Source of the DNA: an uncultured Bacillota bacterium
GTDB lineage: Bacteria; Bacillota; Clostridia; Peptostreptococcales; Anaerovoracaceae
Reading direction: 5' to 3'
DNA: 44,345 bases
Assembly: GCA_949292945.1 (NCBI GenBank)
Contig: CASFAX010000012.1
Coordinates: 1-44,345 of the forward strand
Part shown: one piece after another, positions 44,133 to 44,345 of the stretch
Layout of the letters: each line of letters begins with the position of its first letter
How positions within the stretch are numbered: the first letter of the stretch is position 1
Translations under genes and position numbers: made by a program
Notes under the pieces: model-generated
Databases searched by the model: none
Told to the model about the DNA's origin: nothing
The model's input: the letters and a program-made list of their open reading frames with translations, nothing else

Positions 44133-44345
44133 AGGGGGCTCTTATGGGCTATTATGGGTTTCTATAGGCTACTATGGATTATTATTGGCAGCTATGGGCG
44201 GCTTTCGATGTGAAACCCCAATTTCACCTTTGAGGTCGAACCGTTTTTCGACCTCAAAGCCATCAAATGCTGCCTGCATCGAACAAATCCTCGGATAATC
44301 CCTGCCCGGACCGGCAAATGTTCGATGTAGAACGCTAAAATCGCC
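44133..44345. repeat. Non-coding repeat- and hairpin-rich tract
   Basis: 44136-44200 has repeated short units close to GGCTATTATGG. Then GTGAAA/TTTCAC (44210-44215, 44222-44227) and a perfect 13-bp inverted repeat (44228-44240 with 44247-44259, 6-nt loop). TTCGATGT occurs at 44204-44211 and 44321-44328 with its complement CATCGAA at 44277-44283. No gene is seen. It could be an intergenic repeat family or the edge of a mobile element. Confidence 0.7.

Noticed and set aside
44136-44345. CRISPR array
   Set aside because: Repeat units are short, imperfect and not separated by even spacers.

Overview
The window is a dense, mostly minus-strand stretch of a Gram-positive, anaerobe-type genome, most likely a member of Clostridia (Bacillota). 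The basis is a radC-mreBCD-penicillin-binding-protein-2 cell-wall cluster, an infC-rpmI-rplT cluster with an AUU-initiated infC and a transcription attenuator, genes for nickel-pincer cofactor synthesis, consensus sigma-70-type promoters with 17-bp spacers, strong AGGAGG ribosome binding sites and many domain families typical of Clostridia (PF06541, DUF975, DUF3842, DUF362, putative ABC exporter, SPFH plus ribbon-helix-helix protein). Family or genus cannot be fixed from sequence alone. The first ~750 bases look foreign. They carry the start of a Bacteroidota-type secreted protein (DUF6175-like) and a Bacteroidota-like upstream region, and they join the middle of a clostridial ABC permease gene. 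An assembly chimera is the simplest explanation.

Layout: 1-~750 Bacteroidota-like segment. ~750-4213 an operon (minus) of SPFH membrane protein, small ribbon-helix-helix protein, ABC ATPase and ABC permease (cut off at the junction). 4214-4630 a divergent control region with seven GGTGACA motifs that form three inverted-repeat pairs. 4635-5150 shikimate kinase (plus). 5142-6957 an ABC-2 efflux pair (minus). 7111-8529 and 8622-10007 two convergent AGCS amino-acid:cation symporters sharing a terminator. 10180-18152 a long minus-strand unit radC-mreB-mreC-mreD-mrdA-minD-like-eno, closed by an intrinsic terminator. 18214-19347 nrdR-cmk. 19502-20614 a membrane-anchored trigger-factor-like prolyl isomerase.

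20757-29833 is a tightly packed (mostly overlapping) minus-strand operon: larE-larB-larC, a membrane metallophosphoesterase, a DUF975-PF06541 fusion, DUF3842, coaBC, a putative metal permease (PF11449), a tiny Cys-rich membrane protein and a second PF06541 protein. Its promoter has a repeat-rich operator-like site at the predicted start of transcription. 30014-31323 is infC-rpmI-rplT. 31406-37634 is DUF308-tgt-rlmD-fic-hydrolase-DUF362, with gaps of 0-26 bp or overlaps. 37727-43868 is typA-mscS-pyc. The last ~475 bases hold the typA promoter and a repeat- and hairpin-rich non-coding tract.

Taken together this is housekeeping chromosome (translation, envelope growth, anaplerosis, CoA, nucleotides) with accessory pieces of interest: the SPFH/ABC operon and its control region, the nickel-cofactor/PF06541/metal-permease operon, the membrane trigger factor, and a Fic protein with an in-frame 21-bp tandem repeat. 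No tRNA, rRNA, CRISPR array, transposase or phage gene was seen.
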